The position numbers and the translations under genes are program-made. From NCBI GenBank assembly GCA_028818995.1, contig JAPPMR010000004.1, positions 1-5,418 on the forward strand: 5,418 bases of DNA. Reading direction: 5' to 3'. Under the pieces are notes generated by a model that made no database searches, was not told the DNA's origin, and was given only the letters and a program-made list of their open reading frames with translations. Numbering within the stretch: the stretch's first letter is position 1; each line of letters begins with the position of its first letter. Shown one piece after another: positions 5,393 to 5,418 of this stretch. Source of the DNA: Candidatus Poribacteria bacterium (GTDB lineage: Bacteria > Poribacteria > WGA-4E > WGA-3G).

Positions 5393-5418
5393 TGTTTTGT
5401 TATTTATCTATATGGTAA

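Noticed and set aside
1..5418. CRISPR arrays, tRNA or rRNA genes, insertion sequences, prophage or toxin-antitoxin pairs
   Set aside because: Looked for on both strands; no regularly spaced repeats, cloverleaf, transposase motifs or small paired genes were seen.

Overview
The window holds five confident protein-coding genes. They form two convergent blocks that meet in a 33-bp gap near position 3,530. The DNA is AT-rich, genes start with ATG, and most have recognisable Shine-Dalgarno sites. The gene repertoire (a Uma2-type endonuclease with an alanine/glutamate coiled-coil tail, a GNAT acetyltransferase, a GT39-like membrane glycosyltransferase, a short-LID nucleoside monophosphate kinase and a xylose-isomerase-like TIM barrel) suggests an uncultured bacterium of the Candidatus Poribacteria / PVC-like kind. 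That placement is an inference from protein style; there is no rRNA or other marker gene here to prove it.

Region by region: positions 1-446 carry no convincing gene. They hold two related hairpin-forming repeat units with a compensated stem (93-173), an AT-rich inverted repeat (286-320), and a good sigma70-type promoter (391-419) followed by a direct repeat that may be an operator. The plus-strand block follows: Uma2-family protein (468-1187), GNAT acetyltransferase (1293-1889) and a polytopic GT39-like glycosyltransferase (1896-3512). The 105-bp gap between the first two contains a weak hairpin and a 41-codon open frame that reads like a secretory signal peptide. The last two plus-strand genes are 6 bp apart and probably translationally coupled.

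The minus-strand block reads leftwards: a xylose-isomerase-like protein (5345-4302), then, after an 87-bp gap, an adenylate-kinase-like enzyme (4214-3546). They are plausibly co-transcribed. The most unusual feature is in the isomerase. It keeps nearly every catalytic residue of class I XylA but has His where the family has a metal-binding Asp, and its C-terminal tail is about 40 residues short. The first-metal ligand set therefore becomes Glu-Glu-His-Asp, resembling L-rhamnose isomerase and ketose epimerases, so the substrate should not be assumed to be xylose.

No complete previously undescribed system (CRISPR, defence island, mobile element, biosynthetic cluster) could be supported. The plus-strand genes have no evident shared pathway.
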